NCBI GenBank assembly: GCA_964023275.1
Contig: OZ029913.1
Location: 57,383,358 to 57,447,357, forward strand
Direction of reading: 5' to 3'
DNA from: Norana najaformis
Taxonomy: Eukaryota > Annelida > Clitellata > Crassiclitellata > Hormogastridae
DNA: 64,000 nucleotides
A model generated the notes under the pieces. It was given only the letters and a program-made list of their open reading frames with translations. It had not been told where the DNA came from and did no database searches. Position 1 is the stretch's first letter; each line of letters opens with the position of its first letter. Below, piece by piece: positions 33,301 through 41,830 of this stretch. The position numbers and the translations under genes were made by a program.

Positions 33301-36300
33301 CTACGGGACAGGGATATCAATGCGAACTGGTTCACAATTGTGTGAGAGAATCAAAATACATTAGGCTTTTATCACTACAACAGAATTTTCAAATCCACAA
33401 TACATTACATTAATTATAGTGCCATGCCTAAATGACTTTACGTATTGTTAAACATCAATACGTATTGTAATGCAACCACGATTCATATAGCACCCATTCA
33501 AGATGTCTTTAACAGAGGTAGATAGGTAAAAGCACTAACTGGTAACAGAAAGTGTTGCTCTTCCCAGAAGCGCTGGGTCTCCTGCGGCTGGACCGATCTG
33601 ACATTGATACTCTGCATCGTCCTCTAGGACAACACTTTCTATTATAAGATGATACTCTCCAAGACTCTCACTTCCATCCATGCGATAGCGTGGATATCCG
33701 GGAATCTGGCGATCAAACCCTAGCAATCAAACAATACAGTCATTATCTGATCTATATTCATTTAATTGATAGACTGATTGACCACTAATTTAATTGACTG
33801 ATCGACTGATTGATCACTGAGTTAATTGACTGACCACTGATTAGATTGACTGATCGACTGATTGATCACTGAGTTAATTGATTGACCACTGATTAGATTG
33901 AATGATTGATTGACTGATTAGATTGACTGAGTGATTGATTGACTGATTGATCATTTGAAGACGGACTGACTGAATGACTGATTGATTAGCCTTAATTCAA
34001 CATCATCCAAGAATAATCAATGTACAGTAGAGCTCAAATAAGTAATTAAAATGCAAATACAAAAAGGAAATCAGAAATTGTACAACAATATAAAAATATT
34101 ACACAATACTGATATTTCACTTTGCAAGTTTTACACAATTAAGTCTTTGAAATTACATGTACCATAATTCTAAACATCAAATAATTAATATTTAACATCA
34201 ATTTTGAACAAATGCGTTTTGCGTAAACAAAAGTAGTTAATTAATTCTACAGGCAATGGACATTTCAACCGTTTGGATATGGTGTCTGTTGGATTTGTTG
34301 AATTTAGCAAACTATCATTGAAAAACTTTATTTATTAAAAAATTGTAGAGGATAGAAAACTAATTGATAAACTGCATATCCAGTATAAGCTATAATTTCC
34401 GCAATAAGGACTGCCCAAACAGTTTTGAAAACAATATTTTAAAAAATAACATTAATTCTAAATGAAAGAAAAATATAAGATACAAATTCATGTCCAGCAT
34501 AAGCTTTTGTTAAGCCCCATAAGGGCCTGATATTCTGGTAACGAACTAGACTCGTGGACCATGTGGTTACTGCTTACCAAAATCACGATTCTTTCAAGTT
34601 TTTCTCAACCACTATACTTACCAAGTGCAAATCCATCCTTCGTCCACTGAAGTGCACCCTTCTTGTTGGCAACTTGGCACTTCAAGATGGCCGTCTGACC
34701 CTGAATTACGGACTGATTCGATGGAGCAACAACAAATGACTGCGGGTCACCCCAGACTGAAAATACAGAAACTATATTGTCCACACAACTGTTTCCATTA
34801 TTATTTATTAAGAAATACATTAAAAACATTAATAAATCAACTGAAGTCCATAATACAAATAAAAATCTGTCATCACAATATACTTCTTTAAATTATATTC
34901 TTTATATATTTGTTGACTGCTGTTCAAGCAATTTTTATTATTTTAACAAAATAAAACCAGAGGTAGAGAAAATTCTATAAACTCAAGCTAAAAACTGTAG
35001 CTGAAATGTTTGTTTTATCCATAAAATCCGCTGCCTTCCTATTTCTAAGCTTAAACATAACCCACCCTAACAGTTCCTTTCCCCTTCTCTCTCTCTAACA
35101 ATCAGACTTAGTTCTCTGGACAACCCCACTGACTTGACGCAGCATTTGTGAATGAATAACCTGGTGCTCTGCATTTAGCTTTTAAGTAGTGCTTTAGAAA
35201 TTTAGAGTTAACGATTACGATTACACTGGATTACACTTTTTACACAGATCATACACTAGACAGCTCAGTACATTTCCTGCCAAAAAAGTTGGCAAAGTTA
35301 CCAGTAAACCAATTTTTGAAGATCTATGCAAAAGAAGCTGGTCTAAGGTTGAAAGGTTTTCAGTATCAATGATTCTTCAATGAAAATGTTACACACAGGC
35401 ACATGGAAAATCTTTTTTAAAAACAAATGAATGAATAAAAATATATACAAATATAAAAACATGTTACAGGTAGTAACTGGGTAAAATATTAAATAAATCC
35501 AGGTATGCTTGAAGACCATAGATGTCCAGCTGTCAGACAGAAAGTGGTGTATGAAAATTACAAGGGTGGCTGACCCCTCCCCTGAGAGGGATTAATTCTA
35601 GCCAGAAGGACAGAGAGAGAATATGAAAACTACAAGGACACCGAACTTCTGTGAACTTTGAACTGGTCCAATATAATTTCTCCGTGAAATGAAGACAGGT
35701 CCTTAACAGTAAGTATGCTGACATATTATATCATCATTCTCAACTAAATCTGACCTTTTTACAAGTATATAATTCAGGTACAGCAGTTATAAGCAACTAA
35801 TTGAAGAATCCAGACAACACATCTCTTATGATACTTCAGAATAAATTATATTGATTATATTATATTATATTATTATGAGTAATACCCTATGCCCTACTTT
35901 AGGTAAAATGTAAATGTATACATTTTTCTATAGCGACTGTATGGCCTCGACCCTTCTCATTTTTCAGTGAATTAATGGGTAGGTATACTATAGTAATTTT
36001 TTCTTATATATTGTCAACTATTTAGAGAACACCATAAGTAGTAAGCTACTTTACTTTGTCAAATGTCAGTGTAAGTGAGACAGATTGAGACCAACAATGT
36101 ATTGGTTCACTCAATCCTTTAAGATAAGACCAGGCAGAAGGAAAACTTGTTCAAGAAGTAAAATGGTTCCTGGTTGTGATTTGAAGGCAGATACAGTCTC
36201 GTTGTTGCAAACATGATTGTGCTGGAAGAGAGCTTTGACATCTGGAACCAGTAAAAGAAAAGGAGTGCCACCAGGAACCATCTTTGCATTCAGTACAGTT

Positions 36301-39300
36301 AAGGAGAGACAAGGAGAGACAATCAAAAGACCTGGTTGCGTAGCGATAAGTTTTCATAGCGTGAATGTCGTGTCAAAGCTTGAGAAACAAACAAATAACT
36401 ACTGATTATGTTATGTAGCTCCATGAGGTCAGTTATACATTACATAGGTATGTTGGTACTGGTGTGCATTTACCGATACATATGTATGCATGTATGTATG
36501 CATGCATGTATACAACACAATACAATACAACTGAAAATTTTATAAAACTCCCCTTATAAAGTTCAGAAGTACACAACGAATGTATGTATGTATGTATGTA
36601 TGTATGTACTGTATGTATATATGGATGGATGGATGGTTGGATGGATGGATGGATGAATGGACGGATGAATGGATGGATGGATGGATGGATGGATATATTG
36701 CAAGTATCTAGTCACTTAATAAACAGTAGTACCTTTTAGGTAGCTCTGAATGCTCCAGGATTAGAACCCTAAACACTAAGGAGAAAGGACCAATGGAAAA
36801 AACAAATTTATGACAAGGAAGGGCTATTTATATAGTAGCTTTTATGAGCCTCACAAAGACTGTGCCACATCTGAAAGAGTAAGACATGTAGAAAAAAACA
36901 GATAAATCCAGTGCAAACCAATAAATTGGTTACTAGAGATGAGGCTAAAGAATTTTGAGTATGGAAACAATGTAAGAATGTATAAAGTGGCTTATTATTA
37001 GTTACTTTCATATTATTTTTTTCTGCATTTATTAAGCGCCACTATCTAATGACTAAACATCAATGGATGGCGCTGAGCTATTGTTAGTGAAGGACTTGCT
37101 CAAGGTCCCTACACAGTAACCGTCTCAGAGGGTGGGGCTCGAACCCGTACTATCGGCTCTAACCAATCGGCTACCGTGTCCTATGTAGTGGCTTGTTTGT
37201 GCAACTGCATACTGTTCTGTAACTCCAGGAAGTAGGTCAACTGATAAATAATCATGAGTTAATTAGGACAGCAATGACTTGGGAAAGGAAAACACACAAA
37301 GATCAGGTAAGCTTCTCTACCCCATAGAATAACAACTCCATTCCCTTCTCCTCCTGCTCTTCCTTCCTCCTCTTCCCCCTCATCCTACTCCTCGCTCTCC
37401 TTGCTTCCCTGTTCTTCCCTTTGGACCAATTAACAAAGGTGGACATAACAGATTGGAACAATTTCTAGGACCAGAAGCCCTGAACCATGGCGACCCTTCC
37501 TTTAATTTAAAAGGTTAATTCAATGCCTGAAAGGTCATTGCCACTAAACCAACTCCAGGGGACAACCAATTACCTGACTGAAAACGAACACCAGCTTTAT
37601 CACCTGCCAAAAATCGTCTCCTGTTTAGCCATAAGACTAGAGAAAACAATTTCCATCCAACAAACCTACGCTTGCGGCAGACATCCATTGGCTCTTGAGT
37701 CAACTGTCTTTGCTATCAACTTATTAAAAATAGTCAAGGAAGTATCCAGAAGGCCAATTCCGTCATGCACCCACTCATAATATATAGAGGTCTTGCCATC
37801 GAATTGGTCCCAAACTGGCTTGGGCGAAGGTTGTGTGCTAAACTTGTAAGAAACAGATAGATTTATAGATAGTTTATAGATTTCCCATCTTATTTTATCC
37901 ATGCAATAGGTGTTACATACTTATATTAGCATACTAATTTAAACTTATACTTACATACTTGTACTTACATATGAACATACTTATCTTCTTGTTATCTTCT
38001 GGTTCCAAGAACCAGACTTTAACATACTAATTTTAAAAATACTTACATACTTATACTTTAATATGAACATACTTATCTTCTTGTTATCCTCTGGTTCCAA
38101 GAACCAGATTTTAACATACTAATTTAAACTTATACTTACATACTTATACTTACATATGAACATACTTATCTTCTTGTTATCTCCTGGTTCCAAGAACCAG
38201 ACTTTTCAGACTTAGGAACTTCATTAAGGCTTTGCACAAATACCATCACTCCTTGTCTTTAAATACTGGTGCTATATAAAAGACATAAATAGCACAAACG
38301 AGTCTACGAACTTTTTGGAACCAGATATTATCTGGTGTTCAGTTTAACTGGTTAGTTGCATCTTAAGTTCTGCTCGTGGTTTATAGAGGTGTTAAGTTTA
38401 TATTATTTGTTTTTTAAATTATATCAGGGAGTTTACAGACTGGATAAGGTTTATTGCCTTGTTTTCAGGGATCAGGTACATGGATTGGCTGAGGGGATCT
38501 GTCTTTAGCATTGGTCCAGACGAATAAGGCGTAATTATGAGACAATCAAGTATGCAATTAAGTACACAATCAAGTAGGCCTGTGCAAGTATGCACAATGG
38601 CATGGTCAGAGTATCTGAAAGCCAAGAGAAGAAGGGAGGTGGAGGGAGATGAGGAGTTGTTAAAGGAAGATGATGAGAAGGAGGATGTTACCTCCGGAAG
38701 GAAGAAAAGAAAGAGCAGCATGATGAGGAGGCAGAGAAACAGTAGCAGAAGAAGGAGGAGTATGAGGATGAGGAGGAGGAAGAGGAGGTGGAGGAGGAAT
38801 TGGAATTTAGAGTGACAGATAGAGAGAATGTCTGTTTGATGGGGCCTGGATGAAGACTGGCCAGTGCTGTAAATCTGGATCTCATCAACCATCCTGACCT
38901 CTATCATCAGATGAAACCCAGACAAGATCCAACTGATATCCCTCTCCCCAGCTCCATAGTAACTTGATGCGGTGTTAAGCACCGGATGTCACCGGCGCAA
39001 TGCCAGTAGCCGTTTTCTTTTTAACATATTCCACTCTTAAACCCATTTATGATTTAAGGTATGTACTTATTTATTGTTTAATAAGTTAATGTAAATATAA
39101 ATGTAGAAGTAAGCATAGGACACGTAAGCTTTAATTTGCTTATTATGCTAACAGATAATCAGTACAATTTATCGTAGTTTAATATAATCAACAGTGTCAG
39201 CCACAATAATAATTATTAATATCAAGTTTCAACTATATTACTGAAGTACAGTTTAAGCATCTGTGTAATAAACTCATTAGACTTTAGACTTTAAAATAGA

Positions 39301-40146
39301 TTTATTGGCTTACTTCAAAAGAATTAACAAGGAATTTTAAAACAATGTTACCTAAAACAATGTTACCACTGTCTATTCCACTAGTTACATGGCTGATCTG
39401 TTTTTTTTTACAAAAAAAGTTTGTATAAATCATTTTGCTAAGACAGTCAGAAAAATGTTGGAAACTTAAAAGCTTGAAACATCTAGGGAAGATAAATCAT
39501 GTGGAAAGAATCCAGCCACTCATCAGTGCTTTTAAGTTAATCGGATATGAGGTCTTCTATACATCGTTATCATCAGTCTTAATTCAAAAGGACAAAGAAA
39601 CTGGCATGCAGTGATGGGGAGTCTGACAAACTGTACTCTGATTCCAGGTCCACAGACATTTTGGTATAGTGTACACTCCAGTGATGGATAATCTACGTAC
39701 TCTCCTTCTGGACTTGAATGGCAATCCTAGTTTTCGCCTTGACATATGTGACTTCCAAAATTGTGTAAAATAAAGTAACACAACTTTGATTTTACACTCT
39801 GTTTAACCACAACAGGCAGACCACGGTGGGTAGCAGTTGAAACTGACAAGTTTGGAGTTTAAACATAAATGACATTAAACGCTTTACATTGTGTGCCTGT
39901 TCTGGGTACCAAAAACATGCTGGATATTCCTTTAAGGAGCAGTTTTGCAGGCCCCAATATGGTGAAATTTCCAATTAAATCATGTTAGAGCAAAATAGTT
40001 TTGAGAGGCAATTAAAAGGCACTATATTAGATTCTAGATTAAATACATACATACTAATTAACTTACACAAATACATATTATATACAACTTACACACACAA
40101 ACACATACATACATTCAACACAGATACATACATAGCTTAATACAAT

Positions 40147-40183
<37 letters not shown>

Positions 40184-41112
40184 CATATATATATGCATGA
40201 ACAAACACACATAAGAGGATTATAATATTATGAAATAATGAATTTATATCATATTTCAATATGCTAACAGTAACAAGAAACAGTAACTGTGTTTGTACAG
40301 AACCAAACAAAGGCTGATTCAGAAAACTAGGTTCTTTACAGTTGCTCCGTCAAGGTAAAAAGATATTCTATCGTGAAGAAGAAAAAGAAGGGGAAGAGGA
40401 AGAAAGAAGAGGAAAAAGAACCAGAACAAGAAGAACAAGAGCAGTACTTTTAATATAAGTCCGAGAACCAGCCATGGATATGAAGTGCTAGTGACATCAC
40501 ATTTCCTAGCCTCGTCATAGAAAGGCCTGTGGCTTTATGCCACAGCCTGATCTTCCCATCGGCAGCGTACGGTCAGTGCGCTCATTTTTTAGCTGAGTCC
40601 AGCACACCAACCACTGGACTGTCATGCACCCCTGAAGATACGTTTCAAACAAAACCACAGCCTTGTCATTCCCCAGCAAAGGAGAGAACTGGCAACCCGC
40701 CTTTATATGCCAAGGCTAAGAAATTGAAGCCGTCAGTGCTTCATACCTCAGGAACAGCTTAATCGACTGTACTTCTTCCTCTTGTTGTCACTGCACACAG
40801 TTCAGGAGCCTCACCTACATTACGCTACCAGGTAACTAATCAGGTTAATTCCTTTTAATCCATGTATCATTCTGGTGTGGGATAATATATGTGCCTTTCA
40901 CCAACAGTTGAAAACTGTTCTCTTTCGCCAAGGCTAGGCTGGAAGCACCTCAAGGTCTACAACTTTAAGGGGCGCTATATAAATGCTCTGAATGAATGAA
41001 TGAATGAATGAACCTATAAGTGCACCTGGATAACTGACAGCTCTTCAACCAGATAAATGTGCTTACCTGTCCAAGCAAACTGCAGAATGATAATAACCGA
41101 ATATATCCTCAT
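13840..41112 (-). CDS. NPHS1-like: nephrin (Ig-superfamily adhesion receptor), complete
   Basis: I assembled 22 coding exons with consistent splice phases (46 to 327 bases each, 3891 in total, 1296 residues plus stop; human nephrin is about 1240). Order: signal peptide 1-18; Ig1 to Ig9 at about 19-919; FN3 920-1015; membrane span about 1029-1056 followed by RRRKKK; cytoplasmic tail to 1296. Ig1 carries IPGYPRYR and [12 protein letters not shown]3 carries [11 protein letters not shown]. The end is ELRGHLV. All three match vertebrate nephrin closely. Ig7 lacks its first cysteine, like the vertebrate 'spacer' module. Most ectodomain modules are bounded by phase-1 introns. Nephrin mediates homophilic and Neph/Kirrel adhesion at slit diaphragms; Sns/Hibris do this in flies. 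The Ig1 start and the C terminus argue against Kirrel. Confidence 0.96.
13965..14150. repeat. TATG-type tract
   Basis: Imperfect tatgtatgtatg with atgc variants, just inside the last nephrin intron. Similar tracts lie at 950-1020, 11690-11815, 21350-21515, 36580-36630 and 46965-47290. Confidence 0.9.
14685..15050 (+). mobile_element. LINE remnant, C-terminal ORF and 3' end
   Basis: It encodes [37 protein letters not shown] and a stop. The 'R(S/A)F...GP.FWN.LP' block is the usual end of non-LTR reverse transcriptase proteins. The 3' part (ggaagcgcctctgaggagtt) recurs near 51420. Confidence 0.65.
15421..15580 (-). CDS. nephrin exon 21: tail exon
   Basis: The acceptor is TTTTTCGTAG and the donor CCGG|GTATTT. 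It encodes [34 protein letters not shown] and RYVPPP. It contains YAPSP and NYDPA, possible SH2 sites, and proline motifs. Confidence 0.85.
15752..15990 (+). repeat. dispersed repeat E
   Basis: It begins taatctaatgacttctatag and cgccgttatcataatgctca. The first 65 bases recur at 26068-26135. Confidence 0.45.
16075..16345 (+). mobile_element. LINE remnant, C-terminal tail
   Basis: It encodes [38 protein letters not shown] and [17 protein letters not shown], a pattern common at the end of non-LTR retrotransposon ORF2. A related copy is at 19905-20215 on the other strand. Confidence 0.6.
16728..16825 (-). CDS. nephrin exon 20: short tail exon
   Basis: 98 bases, acceptor CACATTGTTTAG, donor CGG|GTGCGT. 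It encodes [19 protein letters not shown] and a basic Gln-rich end. I found it because exon 19 (phase 1) and exon 21 (phase 0) cannot join directly; this exon has exactly the length needed. The donor is not ideal. Confidence 0.72.
17446..17575 (-). mobile_element. LINE remnant
   Basis: It encodes [19 protein letters not shown] then [14 protein letters not shown], a decayed form of the LINE 'GP..WN.LP...L...LKT.LF' ending. Confidence 0.5.
17698..17905 (-). CDS. nephrin exon 19: Gly/Pro/Tyr-rich tail segment
   Basis: It encodes [19 protein letters not shown], then [12 protein letters not shown] and [10 protein letters not shown]. It ends in phase 1 at CGAG|GTATGT. The many tyrosines could be phosphorylated, but none sits in a YDxV motif. 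Confidence 0.85.
17955..18060 (+). repeat. short repeat family D, 5'-truncated
   Basis: It begins caaccctgctcgtttttact and continues gaatttattgggcaacatct and tgctacccatttaaatggg. Confidence 0.5.
18178..18254 (-). repeat. SINE-A fragment cut by an AT tract
   Basis: It matches the SINE-A body (atgggtatgaag...cttcattttcttggcctca...ggtggcca) and then runs into (TA)n. Confidence 0.6.
18255..18340. repeat. (TA)n and (CA)n microsatellites
   Basis: A (TA)n run is followed by ttacacacacacacacac and another short (TA)n. Confidence 0.95.
18495..18637 (-). CDS. nephrin exon 18: cytoplasmic tail, membrane-proximal
   Basis: The acceptor is CTGCTTGTAG and the donor GAT|GTAATC in phase 0. It encodes [18 protein letters not shown], then an acidic Ser-rich stretch ending [11 protein letters not shown]. 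No known domain. Confidence 0.85.
18724..19080 (+). mobile_element. LINE remnant
   Basis: It encodes [39 protein letters not shown] and, further on, [10 protein letters not shown]: a reverse-transcriptase C-terminal region with frameshifts, in a nephrin intron. Confidence 0.65.
19183..19475. repeat. CCAT/CACC tract
   Basis: About 290 bases of ccatccatccacccaccc type sequence beside nephrin exon 17, strongly pyrimidine-rich on the plus strand. Confidence 0.95.
19516..19665 (-). CDS. nephrin exon 17: membrane span
   Basis: A short stalk ([11 protein letters not shown]) leads to a 28-residue hydrophobic helix and the stop-transfer RRRKKK. Two acceptors six bases apart (GATGTAG and GCTGTAG) both keep the frame, so the 5' edge may be 19665 or 19659. 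The donor AAAG|GTGTGC is weak. Confidence 0.88.
19905..20215 (-). mobile_element. LINE remnant, C-terminal tail
   Basis: It encodes [40 protein letters not shown] and [12 protein letters not shown]. Same family as 16075-16345, in inverse orientation and the same gene. Confidence 0.65.
21594..21692 (-). CDS. nephrin exon 16: FN3, second half
   Basis: It codes for [20 protein letters not shown] and ETPLRARTS: the L.P.T.Y...V.A.N..G pattern of FN3 strands F and G. The donor is CAG|GTGATT. Confidence 0.94.
22027..22215 (-). CDS. nephrin exon 15: FN3, first half
   Basis: It codes for [38 protein letters not shown] and [14 protein letters not shown]. The WKPGF(N/D)GG block is shared with vertebrate nephrin FN3. 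The donor is AGAG|GTAACT. Confidence 0.96.
22495..22630. repeat. minisatellite of about 29 bases, five units
   Basis: The unit is of the form gaccttggctgacaaaatga plus about nine bases, lying directly beside a SINE-A copy in a nephrin intron. Confidence 0.75.
22630..22865 (-). repeat. SINE-A copy in a nephrin intron
   Basis: A GAAGAAG tract at 22635-22680 is followed by cagccatgggtatgaagtgt and the full body to about 22865. Confidence 0.7.
23144..23330 (-). CDS. nephrin exon 14: Ig9, second half
   Basis: It codes for [37 protein letters not shown] and [17 protein letters not shown]. The donor is A|GTAAGT. The NALG/NDLG-type end followed by an IS link to the FN3 matches nephrin. Confidence 0.93.
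23783..24000. repeat. minisatellite of about 31 bases, seven units
   Basis: The degenerate unit is cagtgagctacaaatgatat plus about 11 bases. It ends just before exon 13. Confidence 0.75.
24014..24132 (-). CDS. nephrin exon 13: Ig9, first half
   Basis: It codes for [19 protein letters not shown] and [17 protein letters not shown]. The donor is AAG|GTAACA in phase 0, the second place in the gene where an Ig domain is split at phase 0. Confidence 0.93.
24345..24650 (-). repeat. minisatellite of about 50 bases carrying splice-donor copies
   Basis: Six units of the form CCTGTTAAATGTATGTA plus CTTGTTACCT-type sequence (minus strand) abut the true donor of exon 12, which has GTTAAAT|GTATGT. Confidence 0.85.
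24645..24926 (-). CDS. nephrin exon 12: Ig8
   Basis: It codes for [31 protein letters not shown] and [17 protein letters not shown]. It ends LLVKC at T|GTATGT. The donor sits at the edge of a minisatellite that repeats the donor sequence. Confidence 0.94.
25415..25711 (-). CDS. nephrin exon 11: Ig7 (the 'spacer' module, first cysteine absent)
   Basis: It starts [20 protein letters not shown]. Where the B-strand cysteine should be it reads [17 protein letters not shown]; the second site is present in [12 protein letters not shown]. The vertebrate nephrin spacer between Ig6 and the last two Ig domains also lacks the first cysteine and has a similar ANPA...W and FxGxRL pattern. Confidence 0.93.
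26068..26135 (+). repeat. dispersed repeat E, fragment
   Basis: It has aatctaatgacttctatagc and accattatcataatgctcaa, nearly the same as 15752-15815. Confidence 0.45.
26387..26689 (-). CDS. nephrin exon 10: Ig6
   Basis: One whole Ig domain in phase 1: [39 protein letters not shown] and YACRATNVL. The donor is T|GTAAGC. Confidence 0.95.
27380..27544 (-). CDS. nephrin exon 9: Ig5, second half
   Basis: The acceptor is ATCGATTTAG. It codes for [33 protein letters not shown] and VRLKVSC. The donor is T|GTAAGT. Confidence 0.92.
27898..28182. repeat. 75-base direct duplication in a GATGAT-rich intron
   Basis: 27898-27975 and 28107-28182 share aacctgggacaccttgtttg and flanking sequence, between (GATGAT)n tracts. 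Confidence 0.75.
28318..28443 (-). CDS. nephrin exon 8: Ig5, first half
   Basis: It begins [20 protein letters not shown] and holds [19 protein letters not shown]. The donor is AAAG|GTAAGA (phase 1). Confidence 0.93.
28748..28905 (-). repeat. SINE-A copy in a nephrin intron
   Basis: Body sequence (acttcattttcttagccttg, agatggccagtcc, gacagtgtacagccc) without an obvious purine tract. Confidence 0.65.
28962..29094 (-). CDS. nephrin exon 7: Ig4, second half
   Basis: The acceptor is ATATTTTAG. It codes for [34 protein letters not shown] and ITLKVMC. The donor is T|GTAGGC in phase 1. It joins exon 6 in phase 0 to complete the Ig domain. Confidence 0.9.
30094..30260 (-). CDS. nephrin exon 6: Ig4, first half
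   Basis: It enters in phase 1 and leaves in phase 0 (CCGAAG|GTATCT). It codes for [39 protein letters not shown] and a Ser-rich hinge. Confidence 0.9.
30928..31218 (-). CDS. nephrin exon 5: Ig3
   Basis: Phase 1 at both ends. It starts [20 protein letters not shown] and includes [20 protein letters not shown] and IYKCQASN. The SRGGNPLA block resembles the third Ig of vertebrate nephrin. The donor CAGT|GTCAGT is less usual. Confidence 0.93.
31618..31944 (-). CDS. nephrin exon 4: Ig2
   Basis: One exon, phase 1 at both ends. It holds [20 protein letters not shown] and [19 protein letters not shown]. Both Ig cysteines and the core tryptophan are present. The donor is CTGC|GTAAGT. Confidence 0.95.
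32385..32535 (-). repeat. SINE-B copy in a nephrin intron
   Basis: It shares atctgaatctgaggc, caaggtctcc and the tRNA-like head gcattacaagctcagcactc. Box B is decayed. Confidence 0.65.
32650..32960 (+). mobile_element. LINE remnant with GATGAT tail
   Basis: Translated pieces include [31 protein letters not shown] and a C-terminal stop, then a (GATGAT)n tail at 32933-32980. Confidence 0.5.
33540..33719 (-). CDS. nephrin exon 3: Ig1, second half
   Basis: The acceptor is TTGATTGCTAG and the donor CCA|GTTAGT. It encodes [23 protein letters not shown] and [11 protein letters not shown]. The IPGYPRYR and EYHL patterns match vertebrate nephrin rather than a generic Ig fold. Confidence 0.95.
33770..33990. 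repeat. degenerate TGATTGAC minisatellite
   Basis: Many variants of ttgattgactgatcgactga in the intron next to exon 3. A similar GAGTCAGT-type array lies at 6965-7170. Confidence 0.8.
34622..34756 (-). CDS. nephrin exon 2: Ig1, first half
   Basis: The acceptor is CTGTATTTTCAG and the donor TTG|GTAAGT (phase 1). It encodes [20 protein letters not shown], the B-strand cysteine in LKCQV and the [11 protein letters not shown] tryptophan motif of the first nephrin/Neph Ig domain. Confidence 0.95.
35140..35235 (+). repeat. short repeat family C
   Basis: It has gcagcatttgtgaatgaata, cctggtgctc, gtgctttagaaatttagag and gattacgattacac. Confidence 0.55.
35900..35985 (+). repeat. short repeat family D
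   Basis: It has aggtaaaatgtaaatgtata, ctatagcgactgtatggcct and a cttctcatttttcagtgaat part. Confidence 0.55.
37020..37190 (-). repeat. SINE-B copy in nephrin intron 1
   Basis: Minus-sense copy with box B GGTTCGAGCCC-like sequence and the body aaggacttgctcaaggtccc; its 3' part (gcgccactatctaatgac) matches the copy at 1676. Confidence 0.7.
37930..38205. repeat. 92-base tandem repeat, three units, with palindrome
   Basis: Units start at 37930, 38023 and 38115. Each holds the palindrome CTGGTTCCAAGAACCAG and the string atgaacatacttatcttctt. Confidence 0.9.
40375..40795. repeat. inverted pair of SINE-A copies
   Basis: A minus-sense copy (about 40375-40610, purine tract 40375-40447) lies head to head with a plus-sense copy (about 40640-40795, ending in cttcttcctcttgttgtc). 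Both share the body with the other SINE-A copies. Confidence 0.65.
41067..41112 (-). CDS. nephrin exon 1: start codon and signal peptide
   Basis: ATG at 41110-41112 begins [15 protein letters not shown], a short basic start and hydrophobic core typical of a signal peptide. The donor is ACAG|GTAAGC in phase 1. The G left over joins exon 2 to give VWGDPQSF, the mature N terminus. No untranslated upstream exon could be fixed. Confidence 0.85.
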
Positions 41113-41564
41113 TCTATTGCAGATTCAATTTTGCTGTTGAAAATTCCGAAAGATCTGTCACTCACAGTTGTGGAATGACTTGATGGAATGCAGCCAATAA
41201 AAACTGAAATTCTTGGATATAAATCCTGTCAAGTCTTTTAAGCCAAAGGCATCGAAGCTTCTTGTATCAAATTCTTGTCTTTTACGGGAGTCACCGACGG
41301 CTGTTTAGAACCAAAGTCCTGAGCTCTTAGTGTCGACAGAACAAAATGTAAACAACGCCCTGAGTGGTTTTTGACCTTACAAGGAGTTTGCAGGTGGTCT
41401 AGGAGCCAATTTCGGAGGGATACTTGCCACAAAGTGATCCATGAATCCGCCTCACATAACTGGATGCTCCATAAAGTTTCCTGTAACATCCAGACATGGT
41501 AAAAATTATACACTGTGGAGCATCTCTCCATCTACTGCCTCATTAATCTCTTCACGTCAACCCT

Positions 41565-41830
41565 CCCAACACACACAAAGACACACACAAAGACTAATGC
41601 ACACAAACAGACACAAAGACACCCATACACAATCACACAAACAGATACAATCACACATGCATCAACAAAGACACACAAAGACAAACACACATGCATAGAC
41701 AAACACACACACCCACAAACATGCACACGCACACATACACTAACACATGCACAAACACACCCACAAACATGCACACAAAGACAATCACACACACAGACAA
41801 ACACACACAGACAGAGATAAAACACATCAA
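41565..41830. repeat. AC-rich tract
   Basis: Degenerate acacacaaagacacacac units over about 265 bases. Confidence 0.95.

Larger units (their letters stand above)
34757..41066 (-). other. nephrin intron 1 (6.3 kb)
   Basis: This intron is long and I support no exon in it. It holds short repeats near 35140-35235, 35900-35980 and 37020-37190, a TATG/GGAT tract at 36580-36700, a 92-base tandem repeat at 37930-38205, a GA-rich stretch near 38630-38810 and an inverted SINE pair at 40375-40795. A minus-strand open stretch at 37515-37902 is unrecognised and lacks flanking exon features. Confidence 0.7.

Noticed and set aside
37515-37902. Minus-strand frames of 62 and 78 residues in nephrin intron 1
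   Set aside because: Considered as an extra nephrin exon, but exon 1 joins exon 2 in phase and the residues do not resemble any Ig domain; origin unknown.
38419-38982. 187-residue Leu/Ser-rich minus-strand frame
   Set aside because: Created by a GA-rich simple repeat in nephrin intron 1; no splice context or homology.
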